From an uncultured Acetatifactor sp. (GTDB lineage Bacteria > Bacillota > Clostridia > Lachnospirales > Lachnospiraceae), in the NCBI GenBank assembly GCA_947581865.1, contig CANPWA010000023.1, forward strand, positions 1 through 52,565: 52,565 nucleotides of DNA, in the 5' to 3' direction. Both the position numbers and the translations under genes were made by a program. How positions within the stretch are numbered: position 1 is the first letter of the stretch; each line of letters opens with the position of its first letter. This document shows positions 44,799-52,565 of the stretch, piece after piece. The notes under the pieces are model-generated. The model saw nothing but the letters and a program-made list of their open reading frames with translations. It did not search any database and was not told the origin of the DNA.

Positions 44799-47142
44799 TT
44801 TGTGTGCCCTGAGTCAGGGCTTTCAACAGAAGGGATCGCATATTCAGCAGGAAATAGCGGGCTTTGTGGGCAGGATAGAGACATATCTGACAGAACCGTC
44901 AGAAAATGCGGCAAAAGCCCTCAGGGCATGGCAGGAGGAGTTTGCCTATCTGTACGGGGATGGGCAGACCGACCCGCCCAAGGAGGATGAGAAGTCATTC
45001 CGACAGCATATTTGCGCTATTCAGACCTGTTTTAGTATTGTGGTTAAATTATTGATGAGAGATGTGCTGCAGGGTGGGATCGTGCCCGCAGCCCATGACC
45101 GGGAATGGTATGTGAGTCTGCTGACAGGGTCTTTTGCACGATCCTTTCATATCGAGAATTATTGTGACAACGAGTGGCACTGCTGGCCGGTATATGAGTT
45201 GGACAGAGGATTTGCGGGAGTGATCGACGAGATGGGGAAGGTCCTCGGATCCTATTGCTCAAAAATGACGCCGGCAGAATTTATGCGAGGGGAAAATGTG
45301 GACTATATCAAGAGAATTTATGAGTCCATGATCCCTCAGAAGCTGCGGCATGCGCTGGGGGAGTATTATACACCGGACTGGCTGGCAGAGAGGGCACTCC
45401 GTGAAGGTTTACAATATGCGGGCAATACGGACAAGGAAACGGCGCGTCTTAGGATCGTGGATCCCACCTGTGGTTCCGGGACCTTTTTGATTCAGGCGAT
45501 CACCGAAAAACGCCGGGCGGGATGTGACCTGGACGGTCTGCTGGACACCGTGTGGGGATTTGATATCAATGCCCTGGCGGTGCTGACGGCAAAGACAAAT
45601 TATCTTCTGGCTGTGCTGGATCTGCTTGGGACGGCGGAGAGGGTCCTGCTTCCGGTGTATCAGATGGATGTACTCCGGATACAGGGATGGGAGCCTTTCC
45701 TTCACCGTGCGGATCTGATCGTGGGCAATCCCCCCTGGGTAAACTGGGAGTATCTTCCCGAACAATACCGCTTACTCTCCCGGCATCTCTGGGTAGAATA
45801 CGGCTTGTTTTCCGCCAGGGGGAGGGAGCGGAGCTTCTCCAAGGAAGACATTTCCGTGCTGATCACCTATGTGGTCATGGACAGGCTTTTGCGCCAAAGC
45901 GGCGTGCTGGGATTTGTCATCCGCCAGGCGGCGTTTCAATCCGCGCAGAACGGTGCGGGGTTCCGGCAGTTTCGGATCCCGAAATCCCCGAAGAAAGATG
46001 ACAGATGTGTCGGAAATTCGCCGGCAGGAGAGTACATAGAGGTACTGAAGGTGGACGATCTGTCCCGGATCCGGGCATTTGAGGGTGCAGTTGTAGGAAC
46101 GGCATTGTTTTATGCGCGGAAAGGGCAGCCTACCCGATATCCGGTTCCCTATTATGTCTGGGAAAAAAGACAGGATATCCCCAAATGTTCCTTTGGAGAT
46201 TACTCCCGTCTCAAAGAAGTCCTGGAACAGGTGCGCATCCGGCCGGAGTGCGCCATGCCTGCGGTGCCGGGGGATGATACCTCTCTGTGGATCCATGCTC
46301 CCAAGGAAAGCCTCGAGAGCATGGGAAGGGTGCTGGGGCACAATTCCTACCGCGCCCGGACAGGGGTGTTCACCGGGGGCGCCAACGGGGTTTACTGGCT
46401 CCGCGTCAAAGAGGCGTCCCGGGGGCTGATACGGGTGGAAAACGTCACGGAGCGGGCAAAACGGAAGGTGGAGCCCGGGGAGGCGTGGCTGGAAGGGGAG
46501 TACCTCTTCCCCATGATCCGGGGCAGCAATGTGCGGCAGTGGAATGTCGATTATGACACCTATATTTTGTGCCCCCATACGGCGCAGAGCAGGCAGTTTC
46601 CCGTGCCCGGGGAGACCCTTCAAAGGACATGCCCTCATACCTATGCCTATCTGCAGAACTTTCGGGGAGAGCTGGATGAGAGAAAGGGATTTGCCGGATG
46701 GGAAAAGGAGATCCAGAGGCAGCAGTTCCACGCCGTTCTGCGCGTGGGAGAATATACCTTCCGCAGATACAAGGTGCTTTGGAAATATATTGCCAGGGAG
46801 TTTGTCTGCGCCGTGGCTAAGGAGGCGGAGGATCCTTATCTGGGGAGAAAGGTCTGCCTGCCCAACGAAAAGGTGATGTATGTGGGGACGGACAATGAGA
46901 CGGAGGCGTATTATCTGTGCGGGATCTTAAGTTCTTCCCTGATCGCGGACTGCGTGAAAGGATATATGAACCCCACCTGCATCTCCGCCCATGTGCTGGA
47001 CAAGCTGAACATCCCGACATTTGACCAGAAAGACCAAAGCCATCTGGAGATCGCCCGGCTGTGCAGACTGGGACATAAAGAGAGAAAGATCCGGTCTTAT
47101 CTGGATCAGATCGACGCCATTGTCCGTCAGATGTTTTCCTGA
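44791..47142 (+). CDS. Orphan N6-adenine DNA methyltransferase (type IIG/Eco57I-like)
   Basis: A 783-residue DNA methyltransferase. After a helical N-terminal region (1-190) comes LRHALGEYYTPDWLAERAL, then SAM-binding motif I DPTCGSGTFL (from D224) and catalytic motif IV NPPW (from N313). The C-terminal 350 residues probably form the target-recognition domain (MIRGSNVRQW, YKVLWKYIAREF). I see no PD-(D/E)XK or other nuclease motif in the N-terminal part, so it looks like a solitary or degenerate type IIG enzyme and may serve regulation or protection rather than restriction. It overlaps the kinase gene by 8 bp and has no restriction partner nearby. GC content is like its core neighbours. Confidence 0.85.
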   Translation: MIDLCALSQGFQQKGSHIQQEIAGFVGRIETYLTEPSENAAKALRAWQEEFAYLYGDGQTDPPKEDEKSFRQHICAIQTCFSIVVKLLMRDVLQGGIVPAAHDREWYVSLLTGSFARSFHIENYCDNEWHCWPVYELDRGFAGVIDEMGKVLGSYCSKMTPAEFMRGENVDYIKRIYESMIPQKLRHALGEYYTPDWLAERALREGLQYAGNTDKETARLRIVDPTCGSGTFLIQAITEKRRAGCDLDGLLDTVWGFDINALAVLTAKTNYLLAVLDLLGTAERVLLPVYQMDVLRIQGWEPFLHRADLIVGNPPWVNWEYLPEQYRLLSRHLWVEYGLFSARGRERSFSKEDISVLITYVVMDRLLRQSGVLGFVIRQAAFQSAQNGAGFRQFRIPKSPKKDDRCVGNSPAGEYIEVLKVDDLSRIRAFEGAVVGTALFYARKGQPTRYPVPYYVWEKRQDIPKCSFGDYSRLKEVLEQVRIRPECAMPAVPGDDTSLWIHAPKESLESMGRVLGHNSYRARTGVFTGGANGVYWLRVKEASRGLIRVENVTERAKRKVEPGEAWLEGEYLFPMIRGSNVRQWNVDYDTYILCPHTAQSRQFPVPGETLQRTCPHTYAYLQNFRGELDERKGFAGWEKEIQRQQFHAVLRVGEYTFRRYKVLWKYIAREFVCAVAKEAEDPYLGRKVCLPNEKVMYVGTDNETEAYYLCGILSSSLIADCVKGYMNPTCISAHVLDKLNIPTFDQKDQSHLEIARLCRLGHKERKIRSYLDQIDAIVRQMFS

Positions 47143-47183
47143 CGCATACACCGTTTGCATATAAAAAGTGTATGATCGTCAGG
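47138..47183 (+). other. Stem-loop overlapping the methyltransferase stop codon
   Basis: CCTGACG and ATACAC pair with GTGTAT and CGTCAGG (13 bp with a small bulge), and there is no T tract after it. It could stabilise the transcript or act as a weak terminator. Confidence 0.5.
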
Positions 47184-47208
47184 GGGAATGCCGATTATGT
47201 ATGCGAAT

Positions 47209-47238
47209 TTGTAACTGTTTGTTCCCGCAAAATATGAT
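47209..47238 (+). promoter_or_regulatory. Putative promoter of the XRE-lipoprotein pair
   Basis: TTGTAA (47209-47214), 18 nt, TATGAT (47233-47238), about 34 bp before the ATG, which has AAAGGAGG upstream. Confidence 0.55.
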
Positions 47239-47271
47239 AAAATAAAACTATCTCAAAGGAGGAAGGGAACA

Positions 47272-48516
47272 ATGTATCAATTGGCGACCAAGGAAGAGAT
47301 CGGCAGATATCTGACGAAATGTATAGAGGAAAAATTTGAGAGTCACCGCAAGTTTTGCAGGGCATACCTGGAAAAACAGGAAGGGCAGACAGACAACGAG
47401 TCCATACGCAGGATGTCCAATCGTCTTTCACAGATCCTGAAGGGGAATAAGGAAATTCAGCTGCGGGATCTTCCCACTTTCTGTTATCTGCTGGAGGTAT
47501 CCTGTGACGACATTCTCAGCGCAGGGACATACCATGTTCCCGTATTCCAGCGCAGGACAAATTATCTCATGTCCTTCAGCAAAAAAGAATCCGAATGGAA
47601 AGAATTCATCGAAAGAGAGGATTCTCCCATTCTGAATGTCGATGAATTTGGAAAGACCATTATTGATTATGCCTTGGCAGCGGAAAATTATGAATTTTTA
47701 AAATATTTAATGGACAAGAAGTACATCTGGTTTGTCGCGGAAAGGGACGATTGGCATGTCGATTTCGTACATTTCGGAGCTGGGACCAGCATCGACAAAA
47801 AGATCATACCGTATCCGCAAAACATGAATGTTCTGGGTATAGTGATGAATGTGCGGGATGAGCTGAGGACACAAATGATCGCGCTGGCGATCCGGCATAA
47901 GGATAGGGATATATTGGAGTCCCTGCACGCAAGAGAGATTCCGTCTCTGTATGGCACAAAGGCTTATAACAATACCTCACAGGACTATTACAAAAAATAT
48001 TATGACCCCCAAATGATGGATTCTCTTATATGCGCGGACAGGAAAATTCTGGATTATTTTTCCGAGGAATACGAAATTGAAGATCCATATGGCTGGAAGG
48101 GAAGATTCATTTTTCCGTTTTTGGGAGAAGTCATTGAGCGTCTGCTCGAAAACAGATCCGATGTTGCGGAATCGATGCTGAAGGAAGCCATCCGGCACAA
48201 TCAATATGTTTACGATCAACTGGATTCTCTGTTGGCGCAGTCCGTGAGTTTCTATGAAGAATACTATCTGCCGGAGGTTCTTGAGGAGCTGAAAGACAGT
48301 CTGGTGAAAAGCATAAAGATGGACTTCTGGTTCTTTAACGATGGGAATCTTATGAAATTCGTTCCGAGAATTCCGGGGAGTAAGATCTTCGGATCCAATG
48401 TCATCCGGGTAAGAGCGCAATCCAAGGATGCCAGGCTCGATCGACTTATCAGGGAATTGAACGATCTGTTTGATGCCATTCAACATATGTCGCCCAAATT
48501 TGGAGGAGAAGGATGA
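47272..48516 (+). CDS. Unknown protein with XRE-like N-terminus and ankyrin-like segment
   Basis: A 414-residue protein of no family I can name. Residues 1-80 resemble a Cro/CI helix-turn-helix (RMSNRLSQILKGNKEIQLRD, LPTFCYLLEVSCDDIL). Residues about 120-145 (DEFGKTIIDYALAAENYEFL) look like one ankyrin repeat, with more helical repeats possible to residue 230. There is no membrane segment. It overlaps the following lipoprotein gene by ATGA. A helix-turn-helix sensor controlling or sensing through the adjacent lipoprotein is a reasonable but unproven idea. Confidence 0.7.
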   Translation: MYQLATKEEIGRYLTKCIEEKFESHRKFCRAYLEKQEGQTDNESIRRMSNRLSQILKGNKEIQLRDLPTFCYLLEVSCDDILSAGTYHVPVFQRRTNYLMSFSKKESEWKEFIEREDSPILNVDEFGKTIIDYALAAENYEFLKYLMDKKYIWFVAERDDWHVDFVHFGAGTSIDKKIIPYPQNMNVLGIVMNVRDELRTQMIALAIRHKDRDILESLHAREIPSLYGTKAYNNTSQDYYKKYYDPQMMDSLICADRKILDYFSEEYEIEDPYGWKGRFIFPFLGEVIERLLENRSDVAESMLKEAIRHNQYVYDQLDSLLAQSVSFYEEYYLPEVLEELKDSLVKSIKMDFWFFNDGNLMKFVPRIPGSKIFGSNVIRVRAQSKDARLDRLIRELNDLFDAIQHMSPKFGGEG

Positions 48517-49181
48517 AATATTTTTTAGGTATCCTGATGGTATCCACGCTTCTTTTTACCTGTACGGCCTGTTCCGGAGGGCTCAAACGGCTTGTGGACG
48601 GTTCCTATGAGAGCGGCGGCATCCGTGCGACGGAGGAGAGCAGTGAACCGGAAACGGTCGGTGAGGACGAAATCGCGCAGTATGCGTATGACTGCATTGA
48701 CGCGGCGGAAACGCTTTGCAAAGGCGGGATGAACACCGTCTCCGCCGCATGGTATTTCGGCATCTGGGACGCGCCGGAATGTGAGGCGGACACGGTGATA
48801 GACCGTCTGGCCGCGCGGATGGGCTTTGAGACCTCATTTGTGGAGACGAACTGCACATACGCTCCCAGTGAGCTGATCAACGGAGACGGGAATCTGACCG
48901 GATGGGAGTGCTGCCTTGTGACGGCAGAAAACTGTCTGTATGCCCAAGGGATCTATACATCTATAGACGAAGGGCTTAAGACAGCCAAAGATCTGATGCG
49001 TCAACTTCCCGAGGACTATGACAATTATCAGGATCTGAAGAATTATTATACACAGGTGGCTGCGTATGCGGCCCGTTTTGAAGACATGTCCGGCAGCTAT
49101 AACGATCTGACCGCTGATATCACGGATTATGAGGACAAGATCCGGTCGGCGAAGGAGCCGCTGCTTTTTGATTATGATTAA
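48513..49181 (+). CDS. Putative lipoprotein of unknown function
   Basis: A 222-residue protein with a hydrophobic signal sequence and cysteines at residues 17 and 20 (LFTCTAC); either could be the lipidated residue, though neither site is a perfect lipobox. An acidic Ser/Glu stretch is followed by a helical globular part with four more cysteines. It begins inside the stop region of the XRE-like gene (ATGA). No family recognised. Confidence 0.7.
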   Translation: MKYFLGILMVSTLLFTCTACSGGLKRLVDGSYESGGIRATEESSEPETVGEDEIAQYAYDCIDAAETLCKGGMNTVSAAWYFGIWDAPECEADTVIDRLAARMGFETSFVETNCTYAPSELINGDGNLTGWECCLVTAENCLYAQGIYTSIDEGLKTAKDLMRQLPEDYDNYQDLKNYYTQVAAYAARFEDMSGSYNDLTADITDYEDKIRSAKEPLLFDYD

Positions 49182-49227
49182 CGTCGGCATGGATACATTT
49201 CAATCTTAAATCAGGTGGATTTTATGG

Positions 49228-49261
49228 ATACCCCTTTTTGATGCGGAAAAGGGGTATATTT
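49228..49261 (+). terminator. Terminator of the XRE-lipoprotein pair
   Basis: An 11-bp perfect stem, ATACCCCTTTT with AAAAGGGGTAT, has an 8-nt loop and is followed by ATTTTGTT. It starts 47 bp after the lipoprotein stop. Confidence 0.8.
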
Positions 49262-49313
49262 TGTTGCCTTCTTTTATAATGGAGTAACACATTGATAAAG
49301 GGAGGAGAATCAA

Positions 49314-49937
49314 ATGGAGAAATATGGATACATCCGGGTTTCGACAAAGGAACAGAATCCTGAGAGACAGATTCTGGCTTTGCGGGAGCAGCATATCAGG
49401 CAAGACAGGATCTATATGGATAAAATGTCGGGGCAGGATTTTTCCAGACCGGAGTACAGGAAAATGATCAGAAAATTAAAAAAAGGCGATGTGATCATCA
49501 TCAAGAGCATCGACAGGCTGGGAAGGAATTATGGCGAGATCCTGGAACAGTGGAGAAAGATCACGAAGGAGATCGGCGCGGATATCCAGGTGATCGATAT
49601 GCCTCTGCTCAACACCAATTCTTTTCATGAGGATCTGACGGGCGTGTTCATCTCGGATCTGGTGCTGCAGATCCTTGCCTATGTGGCGGAAACGGAACGG
49701 TCATTTATCCGGCAGAGGCAGACCGAGGGAATCATGGCTGCGAAACAAAGGGGAGTAAAGTTTGGATGTAAAAAGACAAATCTGCCGTCAGAGTTTGAGA
49801 GATATTATCAAATGTGGCGGGAAGGAAGTATTTCATTGCGCAAAGCGGCAGGTCTTCTGAACATGAGCCATACGACTTTTTATCGCAGATGTATGGAACG
49901 TGAAAGAGACGGTGGGGAAAATTGTTCCAAAATGTAG
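49314..49937 (+). CDS. Small serine recombinase (resolvase/invertase type)
   Basis: A 207-residue resolvase/invertase-family recombinase: YIRVSTKEQ with catalytic S10, IKSIDRLGRNY near 65, YVAETERSFIRQRQTEGI near 125 and a C-terminal helix-turn-helix (SLRKAAGLLNMSHTTFYRR). GGGAGGAG precedes the ATG. Such enzymes resolve transposon cointegrates or flip short segments. No transposase and no pair of inverted crossover sites was found beside it. A long palindrome lies about 115 bp downstream and an AT-rich foreign-looking gene follows, so it may belong to a small mobile unit. Confidence 0.92.
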   Translation: MEKYGYIRVSTKEQNPERQILALREQHIRQDRIYMDKMSGQDFSRPEYRKMIRKLKKGDVIIIKSIDRLGRNYGEILEQWRKITKEIGADIQVIDMPLLNTNSFHEDLTGVFISDLVLQILAYVAETERSFIRQRQTEGIMAAKQRGVKFGCKKTNLPSEFERYYQMWREGSISLRKAAGLLNMSHTTFYRRCMERERDGGENCSKM

Positions 49938-50053
49938 ACAATTTGAAACAGACGCAAATTATCTCTTTATCAATGAAAATAGTGCAAATTTTTTATATAT
50001 AAGCATTATATCTGAAGTGTTTCAAAAAGTCTACTTTGTGAAACAGAGAGGCT

Positions 50054-50186
50054 GCGTGATCCGTATATTCCGCCGCAGATACGCTTGCGCTACGCAAAAT
50101 CCGTAACGGACACTAAGACACCTCAGTACGGTGTCTAAGTGCCGACGGATTTTAAGTATCTGCTTGCGGAATATATGGGATCACGC
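50054..50186. repeat. 133-bp multi-segment palindrome
   Basis: Five paired segments nest in order: GCGTGATCC with GGATCACGC, ATATTCCGC with GCGGAATAT, CAGATAC with GTATCTG, AAAATCCGT with ACGGATTTT, and CACTAAGACACC with GGTGTCTAAGTG (one mismatch) around a 7-nt loop. Short bulges separate them; the left bulge itself contains TGCG-CTA-CGCA. It could be a structured RNA, a miniature mobile element or a recombination site. The rest of 49938-50237 holds no gene. Confidence 0.85.
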
Positions 50187-50237
50187 ATGGTACCGCTGTC
50201 GTTCAACAGTCAGGCAGTGAGAGATGAGGAGCGTGGC

Positions 50238-51914
50238 ATGAAAAGAAATAAAAAGGACATATTTAGTAAAATATTATATTTTATCGTAATGGCGGTTTTT
50301 TTAACGATTATTGCTGTAAACTATCTTTATTTTATGTCTATTACACAGGGTTCAATAGGAAATTTACAGGAAAACATACAATCCTTTTTACAGTATATGC
50401 CTACACAAAGCAATATGACGGATGTGGAAAAGGTAGAATCTACACTACTTGGGACAGGTCTTACGATTATTAGTATTGCAATAGCTATTTGGGCTGGATT
50501 GAATATTGCTAATTCCATTGAGAGGAAAGAACTTAATAGAGTTAGTGAAAAAATAGAGATGTTAGATAAAAAAAGTAAAAAAACATTAAAAACTTTAAGA
50601 CAAAGTAATATAATCTACAAAAATTTCTTTATTCAAGAATTGATGAACCTAAACGAAGATGAGACATCAAAATTTTTTGCAAAAAAATTTCAAGAAGAAG
50701 AACTGGAAAAGAAATTATTAAATGAGATTGATAGAGAAAATATTTATATACATTTGACGAACATAGAACAGCTTTTTCATCAAGTCTATCATTTGCATGA
50801 GGTTCAATCAGTGGATAAACAAAATATAATAAAAAAAGCTGAACTTGGAAAAGATGCTGTAAAAAGACTTAGAAATGTGCTTAATAAATATTCACTTGAA
50901 GATTCCGTCATAATATTGTATCTGGACTATCGAAACATTGTTTTTGATTTTTATATGGGATATTGTGTTGATTCTATTAAAAGGTATGATTGTTTTTTAA
51001 ATGCAGCAGATGGGTTTAAACAATGTTCGGCTGGATTTGGCGTAAATTTACCTCAAATGGATAATGAAAATTATCTTTGTTTTCCACAGTATGATTTCTC
51101 TAAAGAAAATACTATGAGAATGGCGATTTTTTTATCCAATTCCATTGGAGAGGCGTACAGTAAAATATCAGAGCAATATCACAATTTAGTTGGCAAGAGT
51201 TCTGAACATTCTTTTAAAATCACGCATGATAAATTGCTGACTTGTGCGAAGCAGGCAATATTTTATTGTGGTTGCGCATGTGAATGGGAAGAAAACGATA
51301 TTATCAAAAGAGAAGTATATTTCCGGAACCTGGGATGTGCTTATGAGAGGTATGATAAAATTCTAAATCCGGAAGGAACTGCGTTAAAATCTTTTACGCA
51401 TGAAATTCTAGAAAATTATTATAAAGCTTTTTTGATTGCTGTTGGAAATCAAAAAGTCACTATGAACCGTATGGAAAAAGTATATTATGTAAATCTGTCA
51501 TATCTGAATCGTTATATTATGAACCGGATTTTCAAGCAACAATTAGGCATAGAAAAGAAATTTGAGAATATAGACAGACAAAATGATGTTAAAAATAAAG
51601 AAATAAGCGATTCAGATTTAAACTTATTGATGAGGTATAGAATAATTTCTGATATGGCAGTCTCAGATATGGCAAGATATCATGTATATTATTGTTTCAA
51701 CGGTTTTGCCTATACATATATCATCTTTCTTATTTTGGCAGGTAATATGCAAATTATTTCAAACTATGGAAGGGATGTTTCCAGTTATATGACACAGGTC
51801 AAAAACAATATTGATCGGCTTCATATCATATTGACACGGAAAGATGATTACACAAAGGATTTGGAAGCCAGATACGAAAAATTACAGGATTATATTCTCA
51901 ATTACATACCATAG
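50238..51914 (+). CDS. Unknown AT-rich protein with two N-terminal membrane helices
   Basis: A 558-residue protein that I cannot assign. Membrane helices lie at about 10-32 and 75-95; the roughly 460-residue remainder is helical, probably cytoplasmic, with a charged coiled-coil stretch just after the second helix and a possible third hydrophobic segment (GFAYTYIIFLILAGNMQII) near 490. I chose the ATG at 50238 (GAGGAG upstream) because earlier in-frame sequence lies in the palindrome. Base composition is much more AT-rich than the core genes, which, with the neighbouring resolvase, suggests horizontal gain. Confidence 0.75.
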   Translation: MKRNKKDIFSKILYFIVMAVFLTIIAVNYLYFMSITQGSIGNLQENIQSFLQYMPTQSNMTDVEKVESTLLGTGLTIISIAIAIWAGLNIANSIERKELNRVSEKIEMLDKKSKKTLKTLRQSNIIYKNFFIQELMNLNEDETSKFFAKKFQEEELEKKLLNEIDRENIYIHLTNIEQLFHQVYHLHEVQSVDKQNIIKKAELGKDAVKRLRNVLNKYSLEDSVIILYLDYRNIVFDFYMGYCVDSIKRYDCFLNAADGFKQCSAGFGVNLPQMDNENYLCFPQYDFSKENTMRMAIFLSNSIGEAYSKISEQYHNLVGKSSEHSFKITHDKLLTCAKQAIFYCGCACEWEENDIIKREVYFRNLGCAYERYDKILNPEGTALKSFTHEILENYYKAFLIAVGNQKVTMNRMEKVYYVNLSYLNRYIMNRIFKQQLGIEKKFENIDRQNDVKNKEISDSDLNLLMRYRIISDMAVSDMARYHVYYCFNGFAYTYIIFLILAGNMQIISNYGRDVSSYMTQVKNNIDRLHIILTRKDDYTKDLEARYEKLQDYILNYIP

Positions 51915-51966
51915 TTATAGGGTTGCTAAAAATAAACATCATATTGAACGGAAAGGAAGAAACAAA

Positions 51967-52565
51967 ATGAAAAAGATCAGACCTATACTTACATGGATTA
52001 TGATAGTGGTGATGGTATTCACTAACATAGATTATGTGAATGCGCAGCAGCTTTCTGAACAAAATCAGATGGAAAGTGAAGAAAGCGCAGCAGATGAAGT
52101 GACGGAACAGACTGGGGAAGCATCTGTTGAGACAGTGCCTGAAGCATTGGAAGAAACAGTCGCAGAGGATGTATCCGAGGGAGATTTGATAGAAGAAAGT
52201 ATGGAAAGTATGCTTCAGGCGGATGCGGGGGACAGCACGGTGTCCGGAACCTTCCGGGGAATGGACTGGAGCATAGATGCAGACGGATTGCTGACCATTT
52301 CCGGACAATATGACTATGATGGGACAGTTCGGGTTATTTCACCATGGTGTGATATAAAAAATACTTATGGAACAACCATAAAAAGCGCAAAAGTGACTGC
52401 TACAGGGGTAAAGAGTACATACAGCTGGTTTGATGGGCTTAAGGATTTAAAAAGTATTGATTTTAGCGAATTCAATTCGCAAAATGTAACAGATATGAGT
52501 GGAATGTTTTCTGCCTGTAGCAGTTTAACCAACTTGAATTTGAGTGGTTTGGATACAGGCAATGT
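51967..52565 (+). CDS. BspA/DUF285-type surface protein, 5' part only
   Basis: An open frame begins at ATG 51967 (AAAGGAAG upstream) and runs off the window. It has a signal peptide (about 1-27, ending near NAQQ), a Glu-rich linker, a short beta domain (GMDWSIDADGLLTISG) and the first DUF285-type repeats: NVTDMSGMFSACSSLTNLNL followed by SGLDTGNV. These repeats form BspA-like leucine-rich surfaces. It is the second such protein in the window but of the DUF285 rather than the LRR_5 type. The 3' end and anchor are not visible. Confidence 0.88.
   Translation, partial: MKKIRPILTWIMIVVMVFTNIDYVNAQQLSEQNQMESEESAADEVTEQTGEASVETVPEALEETVAEDVSEGDLIEESMESMLQADAGDSTVSGTFRGMDWSIDADGLLTISGQYDYDGTVRVISPWCDIKNTYGTTIKSAKVTATGVKSTYSWFDGLKDLKSIDFSEFNSQNVTDMSGMFSACSSLTNLNLSGLDTGN

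Noticed and set aside
47138..47183. Hairpin after the methyltransferase as a standard terminator
   Set aside because: The stem is good but a G-rich run follows instead of a T tract.
50139..50237. N-terminal extension of the two-TM protein through the palindrome
   Set aside because: GAGGAG before ATG 50238 and the direct start of a membrane-protein N-terminus make the later start far more likely.

Overview
The window looks like the chromosome of a gut-type Lachnospiraceae or related clostridial Firmicute. The evidence is AGGAGG-type ribosome binding sites, BspA-like leucine-rich surface proteins, AzlCD, ECF-type BioY, a FeoA-FeoB fusion, a Firmicute-style pst/pho region with 11-bp-phased Pho boxes, and large hybrid kinases. 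No rRNA, tRNA, CRISPR array or complete insertion sequence was seen.

Left part (1-16 kb): a mosaic accessory and defence island. It opens with a YhcG/DUF1016 nuclease coupled to an unknown gene. A large serine recombinase follows, whose 3' end runs into a decayed 3' remnant of rlmD/rumA, apparently an old integration junction. Then come a complete type I restriction-modification operon (hsdR, an embedded 92-residue gene, hsdM, hsdS), an AbiH/SIR2-like protein and an FRG-domain protein. A graveyard of broken genes follows: an L,D-transpeptidase with an in-frame stop, a P-loop fragment and an antisense fragment. After these lie a metallophosphatase, a 183-bp recombinase remnant that directly repeats the recombinase 3' end, and a dCTP deaminase-MazG pair.

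Middle (16-33.6 kb): mostly core genes. These are rubredoxin, AzlCD, an 1840-residue secreted leucine-rich-repeat protein, birA-bioY behind a clear BirA operator, an OGG-type glycosylase, a hybrid histidine kinase with two receiver domains, a short soluble chemoreceptor-like protein, a FeoA-FeoB fusion and a tandem hemerythrin. The last three suggest an iron/oxygen group.

Phosphate region (33.6-42.1 kb): pstSCAB-phoU followed by phoB-phoR and a Na/Pi cotransporter gene. Both transcription units start with nearly superimposable promoters (TTTACA, N5, TTTACA, N16, TTTGAT, N10, then a -10). PhoB therefore very likely drives both its own operon and the transporter.

Right part (42.1-52.6 kb): a second hybrid kinase overlaps an orphan N6-adenine DNA methyltransferase. 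Next come an XRE-type regulator-like gene coupled to a lipoprotein, a small serine resolvase, and a 133-bp multi-segment palindrome of unknown identity. An AT-rich two-TM protein follows, then the start of a second BspA/DUF285-type surface protein cut by the window edge.

The best leads for something undescribed are the AbiH-like/FRG pair, the YhcG-linked unknown gene, the gene embedded in the hsd operon, the kinase-methyltransferase coupling and the long palindrome.
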